A stretch of 64,000 nt of DNA from CAZJQT01 sp964604415 (GCA_964604415.1 CAZRYT010000001.1:1-64000), one strand, 5' to 3'. Shown: positions 1-8,376, counted from the first letter of the stretch. Numbers and translations: made by a program. Notes: generated from the sequence alone by a model not told the origin.

Positions 1-2521
1 TGCTCATACGCTGAGAGGTATCGCGGACTTCTTTGGCTTTTTCACCAAAGATAGCACGCAGTAGACGCTCTTCACTAGATAATTCTTGTTCACCTTTGGG
101 CGTAATTTTACCTACCAGGATGTCGCCAGGGTGAACTTCGGCGCCGATGCGGACAATACCGTCTTCATCAAGATGACGCAGAGCTTCTTCTGAAACATTA
201 GGAATATCACGGGTGACAATTTCTGGTCCAAGCTTGGTCTCACGGACTTCTACCATGTAATCAACGATGTGAATAGAAGTTAAGCTGTCGTCCTCAACCA
301 ATTTTCGGCTAATGACAATAGCGTCCTCAAAGTTGTAGCCGCCCCAAGGCATAAAGGCCACAATCAGGTCTTTGCCTAGAGCTAGCTCGCCACCTTCAAT
401 TGACATGCCTTCGATCAATGGATCACCAGCTTTAACTTTATCGCCGGTATTTACCACGACTTTTTGGTTAATGCAGGTGCCTTCGTTGCTGCGTACAAAG
501 TGTAATGGTTGGTATTTGACTTCGCCAGACTTGTATTTAACGACAACTTCATCAGCCGTGGCCTTGGTAACCGTACCCGGGCCATCAGCCAAAACTAATT
601 GGCCGGTATTCTGGGCTGCTGGTGCTTCTAGGCCAGTACCAACAATTGGTGCTGATGGACTAACCAAAGGAACGGCCTGGCGTTGCTGGTTACTACCCAT
701 CAATGATCTATAGACATAGTTTTTCTCGATAAACGGGATCAAACCAGCACTGGAGCCAATAATTTGTTTGCGGCTGGCGTCCATATGGGTAATGTCGTTA
801 GCGTCAACCTCACCAGAACTCAGGTGACTGCGGGCACTCACACGCTCATTGATAAAGTAACCATTAGCATCGGTTTCTTCACCAGCGCTGGCAATAACGG
901 CATTTTCTTCTTCGCTAGCGTCTAGGTAAATAATCTTATCGGTGACTTTAGCTTTGACTGGCCAAGTAACTTGGCTCTTAACAGCGCCTAAGCGCTTAGC
1001 CTGATCGGCGGTAATTTTACTGCCAGCCTTAACTATTACTTTGCCTTTTTCATCTTCTAGATTTACGGAGGCAATGTGGCCAGCAGCTTCTTTGGCTGTG
1101 ACAGCGTTAATAACCTTGTGATACGGCGTTTCGATGAAGCCATAGTCATTGATCTTGGCGTAGCTAGCTAGGTTCAAAACCAAGCCAATGTTAGCGCCTT
1201 CAGGTGTTTCAACGGCACAAATGCGGCCGTAGTGAGTGGCGTGGGCATCACGGACTTCAAAACCAGCGCGTTCTCGTGATAGACCGCCAGGACCCATTGA
1301 ACTCAGACGACGTTTGTGGGCCAATTCACTCAAAGGGTTAATCTGATCCATGAACTGTGACAATTGAGAGCTGGCAAAGAATTCACGTACTGCCGCCACA
1401 ACCGGACGGGCGTTGATCAATTGAGCCGGTGTAACGGTTTCGATCTCACTCATGCTCATGCGGTCTTTAGTATTACGCTCCATTCTGAGCAGACCAATCC
1501 TAAACTGACGTTGCACGAGCTCACCGACCAGTTTGACACGGCGATTAGCTAAGCTATCAATATCATCGGCGGGTTCTTGGCTGTTGTTTAGGCGAATAAC
1601 TTCAGAAATTATCGCCAGCAGGTCTTCCAGACGCATAATGCGGTTTTCGATAGTATTGGTTACGTCTAGGTTCAGACGTTTGTTGATCTTGTAGCGGCCG
1701 ACCCGGCTGAAATCAAAACGCTTAAAGTTATAGAAGATGTTTTCAATTAGGCCACGGGCGTTATCGACTGTGGCAAGATCACCTGGGCGTAGACGGCGAT
1801 AGACCTCAATCAAAGCCTCATTAGTGCCTTTAGATGGGTCTTTTTCAAGTGTCATGTCGACGTAGTTGAGGCTACCTTGATCGACGTGTTTAAAGGCATC
1901 GCGGATCTGTTGTTCGCTCATTCCCAGTGCTTTTAGTAGAGTCGTGACGGCAATTTTGCGCTTACGGTCAATTTTGACGTAAAGGGCGCCGTTGGCAGCC
2001 GTTTCAAACTCAAGCCAAGCACCACGACCTGGGATAACTTTGGCGCCAAACAACTTCTGGGTGCCGTGCAAATCAGCTGTGAAGAAAACGCCTGGGCTGC
2101 GGATTAGCTGGGAAACAACCACGCGTTCAGCCCCATTAATAACAAAAGTCCCGCGATCGGTCATCCACGGGTAGTCGCCTAGGTAGATTTCTTGTTCTTT
2201 AATCTCGCCGGTAACTTTGTTGGTCAGCTCAACAACAGCTTTTAGAGGTGCTTCATAGCTAATGTTGTTTTCATGAGCTTCAGCCTCAGTCGTTTTTGGC
2301 TTCTCAAAATGATAGCCCTTGAAGCTCAACGACAGTTTGGTGCCAGTGTAATCATCGATTGGGCTGATTTCAGCTAACAGCTCACCCAAACCCTCTTCCA
2401 CGAACCACTGGAAAGAGCGGTTTTGGTGGTCTACCAGGTTAGGTAGGTCTAGTGAATCATTGTCTTTATCAAAATATGTACGGTTTCTTTTGGTGTAAGT
2501 GGTGCTCTGAGTCTTAGGCAT
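1..2521 (-). CDS. rpoB: RNA polymerase beta subunit, partial (C-terminal part outside window)
   Basis: Catalytic beta subunit of core RNA polymerase. The 840 complete codons in the window read without a stop from an ATG at 2521 and run off the left edge, so roughly the last third of the protein is missing. The fork/rifampicin region is clear: SQLSQFMDQINPLSELAHKR followed by RRLSSMGPGGLSRERAGFEV and an ETPEGANIGLV block. Asp, His and Ser at the classical rifampicin-resistance positions (516, 526, 531 in E. coli numbering) are wild-type. The protein starts PKTQSTTYTKRNRTYFDKD. AGGGGAG lies 14 nt before the ATG, a rather long spacing for a ribosome site. It follows clpP on the same strand but has its own promoter at 2660-2688. 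Confidence 0.97.
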   Translation of the reverse strand, partial: MPKTQSTTYTKRNRTYFDKDNDSLDLPNLVDHQNRSFQWFVEEGLGELLAEISPIDDYTGTKLSLSFKGYHFEKPKTTEAEAHENNISYEAPLKAVVELTNKVTGEIKEQEIYLGDYPWMTDRGTFVINGAERVVVSQLIRSPGVFFTADLHGTQKLFGAKVIPGRGAWLEFETAANGALYVKIDRKRKIAVTTLLKALGMSEQQIRDAFKHVDQGSLNYVDMTLEKDPSKGTNEALIEVYRRLRPGDLATVDNARGLIENIFYNFKRFDFSRVGRYKINKRLNLDVTNTIENRIMRLEDLLAIISEVIRLNNSQEPADDIDSLANRRVKLVGELVQRQFRIGLLRMERNTKDRMSMSEIETVTPAQLINARPVVAAVREFFASSQLSQFMDQINPLSELAHKRRLSSMGPGGLSRERAGFEVRDAHATHYGRICAVETPEGANIGLVLNLASYAKINDYGFIETPYHKVINAVTAKEAAGHIASVNLEDEKGKVIVKAGSKITADQAKRLGAVKSQVTWPVKAKVTDKIIYLDASEEENAVIASAGEETDANGYFINERVSARSHLSSGEVDANDITHMDASRKQIIGSSAGLIPFIEKNYVYRSLMGSNQQRQAVPLVSPSAPIVGTGLEAPAAQNTGQLVLADGPGTVTKATADEVVVKYKSGEVKYQPLHFVRSNEGTCINQKVVVNTGDKVKAGDPLIEGMSIEGGELALGKDLIVAFMPWGGYNFEDAIVISRKLVEDDSLTSIHIVDYMVEVRETKLGPEIVTRDIPNVSEEALRHLDEDGIVRIGAEVHPGDILVGKITPKGEQELSSEERLLRAIFGEKAKEVRDTSQRMS

Positions 2522-2659
2522 ACGCTAAATAGATCTCCCCTAATAAAGTTGTAAATTCTACTTTGATCTTTTGGCCGCGAAGATCACTACCTGGGGGTTT
2601 TTGAAATTTCTAGAGGTCAACTAGAAAGATGCCCAGCGTACACTGCTTCTTAAAGGAAC

Positions 2660-2688
2660 AGACTACAGAACAAATTGCTGTGAGTCAA
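2660..2688 (-). promoter_or_regulatory. rpoB promoter
   Basis: Reading the minus strand, TTGACT (2683-2688) is separated by 17 nt from TAGTCT (2660-2665), a good sigma70-type pair. The -35 box begins just after the clpP stop codon. Transcription from here would give an rpoB leader of about 130 nt, unlike the leaderless arrangement seen at many other genes in the window. Confidence 0.6.
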
Positions 2689-2693
2689 GCTTT

Positions 2694-3287
2694 TTAAGCC
2701 TTGGGTGGAGATGTGATGACTTTGTCGATGACGCCATATTTCTTGGCTTCGTCGGCGTTCATCCAATAGTCACGTTCCATGTCTTGATGGATGCGATCTG
2801 GCTTCTGGCCGGTGTTTTTGGCCATAATTTCTTCTAACAGTCTCTTCACGCGCAAGGACTCCTTGAGGTCGATTTCTTGGTCAGTGACTTTGCCACGCGT
2901 TCCACTAGATGGTTGGTGGATCATGACAGTTGAATGAGGTAGTAAGAAACGCTTGCCTTTAGTGCCTGAGCTGAGCAGAAAGGCTGCAGCTGAAGCCTGG
3001 ACACCGATACCAACGGTTTGGATATCACATTTAACGTATTGCATGGTGTCATAGATGGCCAAAGCGTCATAGACACTGCCGCCAGGGCTATTAATGTAGA
3101 AATAAATGTCTTTTTTAGCATCTTCAGACTGCAAGAACAACATTTGGGCGATGACTAAGTTGGCAGTAGTCTCGTTAACGTCAGAACCCAGGAAAATAAT
3201 GCGGTCTTTTAGTAAGCGGCTGTAGATATCATAGGCGCGTTCATAACGGCCTTCGTTTTCAATAACTGTTGGGATTAATACACTCAT
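2694..3287 (-). CDS. clpP: ATP-dependent Clp protease proteolytic subunit
   Basis: Serine peptidase that forms the ClpP barrel and degrades proteins fed by Clp ATPases; clpC in this window (19344-21821) is a likely partner. The catalytic triad is visible as Ser99 (GVQASAAAFLL), His124 (VMIHQPSSG) and Asp173 (MERDYW), counted from the start used here. I place the start at ATG 3287, giving 197 residues beginning MSVLIPTVIE, the usual N-terminus of the family. The longer frame starts with TTG at 3323, which is actually inside the -35 box of a promoter that puts the transcript start at this ATG. Stop is 5 nt before the rpoB -35 element. Confidence 0.96.
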   Translation of the reverse strand: MSVLIPTVIENEGRYERAYDIYSRLLKDRIIFLGSDVNETTANLVIAQMLFLQSEDAKKDIYFYINSPGGSVYDALAIYDTMQYVKCDIQTVGIGVQASAAAFLLSSGTKGKRFLLPHSTVMIHQPSSGTRGKVTDQEIDLKESLRVKRLLEEIMAKNTGQKPDRIHQDMERDYWMNADEAKKYGVIDKVITSPPKA

Positions 3288-3294
3288 AACAGAT

Positions 3295-3323
3295 AATATA
3301 CTAGCCAAATTAGCAGTCGTCAA
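3295..3323 (-). promoter_or_regulatory. clpP promoter giving a leaderless mRNA
   Basis: TTGACG (3318-3323), 17-nt spacer, TATATT (3295-3300), then 7 nt and the ATG at 3287. With normal spacing the first transcribed base falls on or beside the A of the start codon. No Shine-Dalgarno sequence is present. Confidence 0.7.
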
Positions 3324-3378
3324 GCTAGAGTGCCAATTTCTACTAATTGTTCAAAGATGCTCCGCTCGTGTCTACAGA

Positions 3379-3397
3379 AAGAGCCTAGCAGGCTCTT
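3379..3397 (-). terminator. hairpin downstream of the small unknown gene
   Basis: A 7-bp perfect stem (AAGAGCC / GGCTCTT, loop of 5) lies 40 nt after the stop of the gene ending at 3438. On the minus strand it is followed only by TCTG rather than a long U-run, so it is a weak candidate for a rho-independent terminator, or a transcript-end stabiliser. Confidence 0.4.
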
Positions 3398-3437
3398 CTG
3401 GTCAAGTAGGAGTGGCTAATTAATGGTTCTGCGGGGC

Positions 3438-3737
3438 TTAAGCTAGGTCTCGATCTGGCCCAGCGACATAATCTGTTGCTTGTTCTAGGCTCAATCGGCC
3501 AGCATAACAAGCGTCTTCCACTCTACCAATGAACTCTGTTCGCTCAGGACGTGATTCAATTGCCTGGTCAACGCTCTCAGCAAAACGCTCCCATTCAGCG
3601 TATGGATTTGCTTCTTCGCTAACGTCGGTACTATTTAAGGTTCCGGTTTTCATTTCCGCAATCGGTGCAACTGCTTCGACGCCAAAGGATAAAGCGCGTT
3701 CTGCACCTTTACCCAGAAGATTACTAAATCTATTCAT
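3438..3737 (-). CDS. small conserved-unknown protein
   Basis: A 99-residue soluble protein that I do not recognise. It starts MNRFSNLLGKGAERALSFGV, has a central acidic and aromatic stretch (EEANPYAEWERFAES), and ends with a helix-rich segment (CYAGRLSLEQATDYVAGPD). No signal peptide or membrane helix is seen. The gene has its own promoter: TTGCAT, 16 nt, TACAAT, then exactly 7 nt to the ATG, which predicts a leaderless mRNA and supports it being a real gene. It sits alone between tig and clpP. Confidence 0.65.
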   Translation of the reverse strand: MNRFSNLLGKGAERALSFGVEAVAPIAEMKTGTLNSTDVSEEANPYAEWERFAESVDQAIESRPERTEFIGRVEDACYAGRLSLEQATDYVAGPDRDLA

Positions 3738-3781
3738 GAACGTTATTGTACCATATCCTATGATTAATGCAAGCGTAACCG

Positions 3782-5068
3782 CTATTTAGTGTTGTTGTAG
3801 CTAGTTAGCTTCTCTAAGGTTTTTTCAGTCAAGATGCGGGAGGCTATATCGCGGCGGGCTTCTGGCTTGTCCAGCTCGGCTTGCATGGCTTGGTCTTTAT
3901 ATTGACCTTTTAGTATCTGCATCCTAACTTCTAATTCTTCAGCTGTGACATCTAACTTCTCTCGCTCGGCAATTTCCGATAGCACTAAGCTGGCTTTTAC
4001 TCGCTCCGAGGCTTGCGGTTTTACGACTTTGGTCTTGTATTCGTCCTCTGTCATGCCTTCGGCATCTAGATACTCTTGGATAGTCATACCACGGTAAGTC
4101 AGGTTCTGGCGCAAGTCCTGCATGAGACGTTCAATATTTTCCTCTATCAGCGCCTCGGGTATATCAACTGTGCTTTTATCGCTGATTTTTTTGACTAGCT
4201 CTGATTCATAATTACGGTCGGCTTCGTGCTGGCGTTCGTGCTTTAACTGCTTTTTGATGTCAGCTTTTAGCTCAGTTAACGTCTTAAAAGGACCAGCCTT
4301 GGCGGCAAAGCTATCATCAACTTTAGGAATTGAGACTTCTTGCACTTTAGATACGGTGACATTAAAGGTGACTTTTCGGTTGGCTAGAGCTTTGACGCCG
4401 TAATCTTTAGGGAAGGTCAGCTCAAAAGTTTTCTCATCATTAGCTTTTAGGCCAATCAGATTGTCTTCAAAGCCAGGTATAAAGTTGCCGCTACCAAGCT
4501 GCAGCGGGTAGTCTTTGCCATCGGCGCCTTGAACTGGCAAGCCTTTATCGTCAATACCTTTAAAATCAATCCAAACTTGGTCACCATTTTTGGCGACGCG
4601 GTCAACGTCACTCTTATCAGCTAGACGTGTTTGCAGAGATTTGATTACCTCATTAATATCTTTAGCCGTGATATTAATCGGGGTTTTAACTAATTTAATC
4701 TTCTTATAATCAGGTAATTTAATGTCACCAATAACGTCTATTGTGGCCTTAAACTCTAGCTCACTATAGGGCACAAACTTAGTCAGGCTAATCTTGGGCT
4801 GGCTAACTGGGCGCAATGCCTTGGTCTGAGCGGCGCTGAAATACAGTTGTTCGATAGCGTGCTCTAAAAATTCGCTCTGCAATACATTTGGGTCAATGTT
4901 TTTCTCGACTATTTCTGAGGGTACATGACCAGCTCGGAAACCTGGCACCTTAACGCTGTCTTTCAGATGAGACAGAACTTGGCTTTTGATTGGCGTTAAC
5001 TCGACCTCAGTAGCGTTAACTACTAATTCCAAGCTAGTCTTAGTTAGATTGGTGGCTTTGATTTGCAT
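3782..5068 (-). CDS. tig: trigger factor
   Basis: Ribosome-bound chaperone and peptidyl-prolyl isomerase. From ATG 5068 the product is 428 residues, the usual length. Visible parts in order: N-terminal ribosome-binding domain with the signature GFRAGHVP, FKBP-like domain (GDQVWIDFKG through FIPGFEDNLIGLKANDEKTF), and the helical C-terminal chaperone domain. An in-frame upstream extension to 5155 overlaps the neighbouring membrane-protein gene and has no family similarity, so I reject it. TAAAAT with an upstream TGA (extended -10) lies 8 nt before the ATG, again implying a nearly leaderless transcript. Confidence 0.95.
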   Translation of the reverse strand: MQIKATNLTKTSLELVVNATEVELTPIKSQVLSHLKDSVKVPGFRAGHVPSEIVEKNIDPNVLQSEFLEHAIEQLYFSAAQTKALRPVSQPKISLTKFVPYSELEFKATIDVIGDIKLPDYKKIKLVKTPINITAKDINEVIKSLQTRLADKSDVDRVAKNGDQVWIDFKGIDDKGLPVQGADGKDYPLQLGSGNFIPGFEDNLIGLKANDEKTFELTFPKDYGVKALANRKVTFNVTVSKVQEVSIPKVDDSFAAKAGPFKTLTELKADIKKQLKHERQHEADRNYESELVKKISDKSTVDIPEALIEENIERLMQDLRQNLTYRGMTIQEYLDAEGMTEDEYKTKVVKPQASERVKASLVLSEIAEREKLDVTAEELEVRMQILKGQYKDQAMQAELDKPEARRDIASRILTEKTLEKLTSYNNTK

Positions 5069-5082
5069 AAGGGGTGATTTTA

Positions 5083-5541
5083 TCAGACTACAAGTGTTTT
5101 TGCCAGCAGGACAAGCAGAACGCCAGCGTAAGCAAGTTCGACAAAGATGCCCCAACTACGTTCGCCCCATTGGATAAAGTCATGAAAGCGTGATAGCCAG
5201 TCTGTATCAGGCGCTGTATTGCCGGTCTTTAAGTAGCGTATGTAGCGGGGTATTTGCAGCAAATCAGGGCTAGCGCACAAGACGCCACCCAGTACAATGA
5301 TCTGCCAATGCACCGGTTGTAAAAACACCAAACTGAGCAAGACGGCGCCGGCTAGAGCAGCATCAATTGGAAGTAGCCATTTCAAATTAGCGAAGGCTTT
5401 GGCTGGATTGTACTTATCACCATAGTGTGGCAAGGCATCTATGACAAAATGTGCCAGTAATGCTAAGGGCAAAGCGACCCATACTTGGTGGACGCTTGCT
5501 GCAATAACTGCCCCCGTCAGAACGTGATTGGTGGCAGTCAT
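5083..5541 (-). CDS. multi-pass membrane protein, YdjM-like metal-dependent hydrolase type
   Basis: A 152-residue membrane protein. The N-terminus TATNHVLTGAVIAA and the later LAHFVIDALPHYGDK resemble the His/Asp motif of predicted membrane-bound metal-dependent hydrolases (YdjM/DUF457 type); the assignment is from motif resemblance only. About three hydrophobic helices are apparent, at residues 18-40, 55-90 and 132-150. Its ATG overlaps the hisS stop (ATGA), so it is translationally coupled to hisS and belongs to its operon. Substrate unknown. Confidence 0.6.
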   Translation of the reverse strand: MTATNHVLTGAVIAASVHQVWVALPLALLAHFVIDALPHYGDKYNPAKAFANLKWLLPIDAALAGAVLLSLVFLQPVHWQIIVLGGVLCASPDLLQIPRYIRYLKTGNTAPDTDWLSRFHDFIQWGERSWGIFVELAYAGVLLVLLAKTLVV

Positions 5542-6845
5542 TTTTTACGATGGTCTTTGACCGCGCTAACGATGCGCTGCAAAGAATGCTTCTCTTCAAC
5601 ACCAGTCTTTAGGTTTTTCAGAGTAAATTGCTGATCCTCTAGCTCTTTATCGCCTATGAAAAGGATATAGTTGATGCCCTTTTTATCGGCGCTTTTAATC
5701 TGTCTATCTAGTTTACGGCCGGTATAGTCTACGGCGGCGTTGATGCCCATTTCGCGTAGTTCTTTAACTACTCGCACGGCCGGCTCAAAAACGTCACCCA
5801 GCATAATGACGTACAAGTCGGTTTCGACGCGTAGCTCCGGTACTAGATTATTGACCTCCAAAAAGTTCTGCAGAGGGATATCACCCATACCAAAACCAAC
5901 CGTCGGCACGGGCTCGACGCCAAACATCGCTATTAAGCCATCGTAGCGGCCACCGCCAAACATACTACGGTTGTTTTCGGGGTTAGTATCAAAAACCTCG
6001 AATGTTATATCTGTGTAGTAGTCAAAGCCACGCATCAAGCTGGGGTCAAATTGAATATTAGTTATATTTGCTTTGTTAAGTTGACTAATAAGCTCCGTAA
6101 GCTCTTTCGTTGACGACAATTGCTGCAAACTATCTGGTAGCGACTCAATTTTGTCAGTATCAAGAAACTGCAATAATTGCTGACTGGTGCCATTGTCACG
6201 CTGGCTGGGGCTAAAAACCGACTCAACTAAAGCGTTAAATTCAGTTGACTCAATCTTGGCACGCTTATCTATTAGTTTCCTGAGAGTGTTAGTTTGCGTT
6301 TCATCAAGCTTGAGGATATTTAGTAAAAACTCGTCAACTAATTTGCGGCTATTAACCTTGATCTCGTAACTGGCGCGTTTAGCACCAAAAGATTGCATAA
6401 CGGCGTCAGCTACCTGGATTATCTCCATATCAGCCTTGGAATCATCTACGCCAAAAATGTCAACATTGAGCTGATAGAACTCCCGGCCGCGCCCCCGTTG
6501 GGTGCGCTCGTAGCGCCAACACTGTGGGATCGAATACCAACGCAGTGGATATGCCAGTTCTTGGCGCCTCGCAGCCACCATGCGGCTAACCGATGGTGTC
6601 ATTTCGGTGCGGACAATTAGTTTGCGTTCGCCACGATCTTCAAAACTATAGGTCTGTTCGTTTATGATTTCCTCGTTGCCTTTACTTAGAAATAGCTCAA
6701 TCGGTTCTAAGATAGGCGAATCATACTCCTCGTAACCAAAACGCTCACAGACTTCACGCCACTTCGTAAAGATATATTTTTGTAGACGCTCGTCCTCCGG
6801 GTAGAAGTCGCGCGCACCTTTGATTGGTTGGGTAGACAAAGTCAT
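5538..6845 (-). CDS. hisS: histidyl-tRNA synthetase
   Basis: Class II aminoacyl-tRNA synthetase charging tRNA-His. Motif 2 (CWRYERTQRGRGREFYQ), the His-specific signatures RGFDYYTDITFEVF and GGGRYDGLIAMFG, and a C-terminal anticodon-binding domain are all present; 435-439 residues is normal. Two starts are possible: ATG 6857, or ATG 6845, which has GGAG 6 nt upstream and gives MTLSTQPIKGARDF. I prefer 6845. A perfect 7-bp hairpin (ACCATTA GAGA TAATGGT) lies directly before the start region. The gene sits behind a leader peptide and terminator hairpin (6907-7043), and the downstream membrane gene overlaps its stop codon. Confidence 0.96.
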   Translation of the reverse strand: MTLSTQPIKGARDFYPEDERLQKYIFTKWREVCERFGYEEYDSPILEPIELFLSKGNEEIINEQTYSFEDRGERKLIVRTEMTPSVSRMVAARRQELAYPLRWYSIPQCWRYERTQRGRGREFYQLNVDIFGVDDSKADMEIIQVADAVMQSFGAKRASYEIKVNSRKLVDEFLLNILKLDETQTNTLRKLIDKRAKIESTEFNALVESVFSPSQRDNGTSQQLLQFLDTDKIESLPDSLQQLSSTKELTELISQLNKANITNIQFDPSLMRGFDYYTDITFEVFDTNPENNRSMFGGGRYDGLIAMFGVEPVPTVGFGMGDIPLQNFLEVNNLVPELRVETDLYVIMLGDVFEPAVRVVKELREMGINAAVDYTGRKLDRQIKSADKKGINYILFIGDKELEDQQFTLKNLKTGVEEKHSLQRIVSAVKDHRKK

Positions 6846-6906
6846 ATTTTTCTCCATTCTACCATTATCTCTAATGGTTTAGTTATAGTTGTTTCTGGGT
6901 ATTAAA

Positions 6907-6929
6907 AACGCCGGAGCGTGTCCGGCGTT
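6907..6929 (-). terminator. hisS leader terminator (probable attenuator)
   Basis: On the minus strand a 9-bp perfect GC-rich stem (AACGCCGGA / TCCGGCGTT, loop CACGC) is followed by further Us (TTTTTAAT counting the stem end). It lies between the leader peptide and hisS, 50 nt before the hisS start. The segment GTCGGTTAG at the end of the leader peptide can pair with CTAAC and GGAC of the 5' arm, an alternative structure that would block the terminator. Confidence 0.7.
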
Positions 6930-6952
6930 AGATTTTCTAAGACAATAGTTAA

Positions 6953-7009
6953 CTAACCGACAAGCTCCGGTGATGTATGCGAATGAAGTTGGGAAGTTAT
7001 TAAAACCAT
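6953..7009 (-). CDS. hisS leader peptide with His-Ser-His
   Basis: An 18-codon reading frame, MVLITSQLHSHTSPELVG, lies between tRNA-Leu and the hisS terminator hairpin. His codons are at positions 9 and 11 (CAT TCG CAT). It has a promoter of its own: TTTACA (7038-7043), 16-nt spacer, TAGGAT (7016-7021), then 6 nt to the ATG. A ribosome waiting at the first His codon would reach to about where the segment CCGGAGC begins. This layout is that of amino-acid leader peptides in enteric his and trp operons, but here it would control a tRNA synthetase. Translation is inferred. Confidence 0.5.
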   Translation of the reverse strand: MVLITSQLHSHTSPELVG

Positions 7010-7015
7010 ACTGTT

Positions 7016-7043
7016 ATCCTAACACTTTTTAGGTATTTGTAAA
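7016..7043 (-). promoter_or_regulatory. promoter of the hisS leader
   Basis: TTTACA immediately follows the encoded CCA of the tRNA, with a 16-nt spacer to TAGGAT. The predicted start of transcription falls at the leader-peptide ATG (7009). Transcripts from the upstream tRNA promoter could also read into this region. Confidence 0.5.
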
Positions 7044-7127
7044 TGGTGCGCGAGAGAGGACTTGAACCTCCATGCCTTGCGGCACTAGCTCCTAAGGCTA
7101 GCGTGTCTACCATTTCACCACTCGCGC
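7044..7127 (-). tRNA. tRNA-Leu (UAG anticodon)
   Basis: Complete class II tRNA on the minus strand. Acceptor stem GCGCGAG/CTCGCGC, discriminator A, and CCA encoded in the DNA (7044-7046). Anticodon stem CTAGC/GCTAG encloses the 7-nt loop CTTAGGA, giving anticodon TAG (7092-7094), which reads CUN leucine codons. The long variable arm forms TGCC-GCAA-GGCA, as expected for tRNA-Leu, and the T arm is GGAGG-TTCAAGT-CCTCT with one G-U pair. Confidence 0.95.
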
Positions 7128-7138
7128 ACGCTCGCGTC

Positions 7139-7144
7139 ATTATA
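7139..7144 (-). promoter_or_regulatory. -10 box of the tRNA-Leu gene
   Basis: A perfect TATAAT lies 11 nt before the first base of tRNA-Leu, placing the transcript start about 4 nt upstream of the mature end. A matching -35 is not obvious. Confidence 0.5.
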
Positions 7145-7181
7145 TGTAAATTTTACAGAAGGTGCTAGACTGTAATTAATT

Positions 7182-7844
7182 ATGGCTAAAGACAGAGCAG
7201 ATGGCAAAACTCTACCTACTGCCTTTTCATTATTTAAACCCAGCTTAAATTCTGTTTTGAAAAACTGGGATAGCTTCTTTATCTTCGCGCTCGTTCCAGC
7301 TATATACAGCCAATTCGTAAGCCGGCTTTTTAACTCTAAAGTGATCGACTCGTTTGAAACCCTCAAATCAATCAATCATATTGGCTTGTATGTCGCAGTC
7401 CTAGTCGTAGTTAGCCTATTAACTCTGCCTATTATCCCTTATTTGCAGCTTAGGAGTGCACAAAATAAACGCATAGCTCCCATGAAAGCATTCAATGAAG
7501 GCGTGCCTTTTTTTTGGAGGCTGTTAGGTCTGGGTTTGATAGTTGGCCTGATGGTTTTTGCTGGTATTTTGCTGTTTATCATACCTGGACTAATTGTCAT
7601 CAGACGCTATATTTTGGCGCCGTATTATCTAATAGACCAGAACTTGTCGATTAGTGAAGCCATGAAAAAAAGTGCCGAACAATCCAAGCACCATTCGGTG
7701 GCCATCTGGTACGTCATAGGTGTTAACGGCCTTTTGAGCTTGACTGCGATCGTGCCGGTGGTCGGTGCCGTAGTTAGTCTATTATTAACCACTGCCTACA
7801 GTTGCGCATTGCCCTACCGTTATTTGCAAATATCTAAAGCCTAA
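7182..7844 (+). CDS. multi-pass membrane protein of unknown role
   Basis: A 220-residue integral membrane protein with about five hydrophobic segments: roughly residues 28-50, 67-88, 110-138, 172-190 and 193-210. The central block PGLIVIRRYILAPYYLIDQ followed by SISEAMKKSAEQSK is like the conserved core of DUF975/DUF4013-type and GDPD-membrane-domain proteins, where a Pro-Gly turn precedes an Ala-Met-Lys-Ser helix. No enzymatic residues stand out. Its TAA overlaps the stop codon of the convergent rsmD gene (shared bases 7842-7843). Confidence 0.75.
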   Translation: MAKDRADGKTLPTAFSLFKPSLNSVLKNWDSFFIFALVPAIYSQFVSRLFNSKVIDSFETLKSINHIGLYVAVLVVVSLLTLPIIPYLQLRSAQNKRIAPMKAFNEGVPFFWRLLGLGLIVGLMVFAGILLFIIPGLIVIRRYILAPYYLIDQNLSISEAMKKSAEQSKHHSVAIWYVIGVNGLLSLTAIVPVVGAVVSLLLTTAYSCALPYRYLQISKA

Positions 7845-8374
7845 GTCTTTTTATAAACTTTTAGAACTGCATCGCCGTAAGATTTGTCGGCGGCCAGAGT
7901 GTAGCCAGTGTCTGATAGTGCAAAATTTGAAGTTGGTGGCAATGAGTAGACGATGACGCCGCCTGACTCTAAATAATTTGCTAATTTTTCCAGCAACTCC
8001 GAGCGCAAATCGTCATATGGCGGATCACAAAAAATAACATCAAACCGTTTATAAGAGTTGTTTTCCAGCCAGCTATTGATATTGGCTTTGCTTGCCTTGG
8101 CCGAACCTCGTAAATCAAAACTGCGTATATTGTCAGTTATCGCCTGGAAAGCATTTTTATCATTATCAATTAGTGTGGCGTGAACGGCACCACGGCTAAT
8201 AGCCTCTAGGCCAAGTGCGCCACTGCCGGCAAAAGCGTCCAGCACCTCAAGGCCCTCAATATCTCCCAGCAAGTTGAAGATCGCGCCGCGGACCTTCTCG
8301 CTCATTGGATGGGTTCTGTTACCGCGGGGGCTATCAAAAGTCCGGCCACCAAAACGGCCGGCAATTATCCTCAT
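7841..8374 (-). CDS. rsmD: 16S rRNA (guanine966-N2)-methyltransferase
   Basis: SAM-dependent methyltransferase that modifies G966 of 16S rRNA. The 177-residue protein shows the family N-terminus RIIAGRFGGRTF, the segment SEKVRGAIFNLL, motif I LDAFAGSGALGLEAISRGA (about residues 45-63), and the catalytic DPPY (about residue 117). It lies 2 nt downstream of the Zn-phospholipase-like gene and ends convergently with the membrane-protein gene, with overlapping stop codons. Part of a probable recG-x-rsmD operon. Confidence 0.93.
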   Translation of the reverse strand: MRIIAGRFGGRTFDSPRGNRTHPMSEKVRGAIFNLLGDIEGLEVLDAFAGSGALGLEAISRGAVHATLIDNDKNAFQAITDNIRSFDLRGSAKASKANINSWLENNSYKRFDVIFCDPPYDDLRSELLEKLANYLESGGVIVYSLPPTSNFALSDTGYTLAADKSYGDAVLKVYKKT

Positions 8375-8376
8375 GG

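Noticed and set aside
372..713. plus-strand frames opposite rpoB
   Set aside because: They mirror conserved rpoB codons; no promoter, ribosome site or protein-like composition.
3288..3323. TTG start of ClpP at 3323
   Set aside because: The codon is part of a TTGACG -35 box and the promoter would start transcription downstream of it; ATG 3287 gives the family N-terminus.
5069..5155. N-terminal extension of trigger factor to 5155
   Set aside because: It overlaps the membrane-protein gene, has no family similarity, and the -10 box lies between it and the normal Tig start.
6858..7043. T-box riboswitch upstream of hisS
   Set aside because: No T-box consensus sequence and too short a leader; the leader-peptide plus terminator layout explains the region better.
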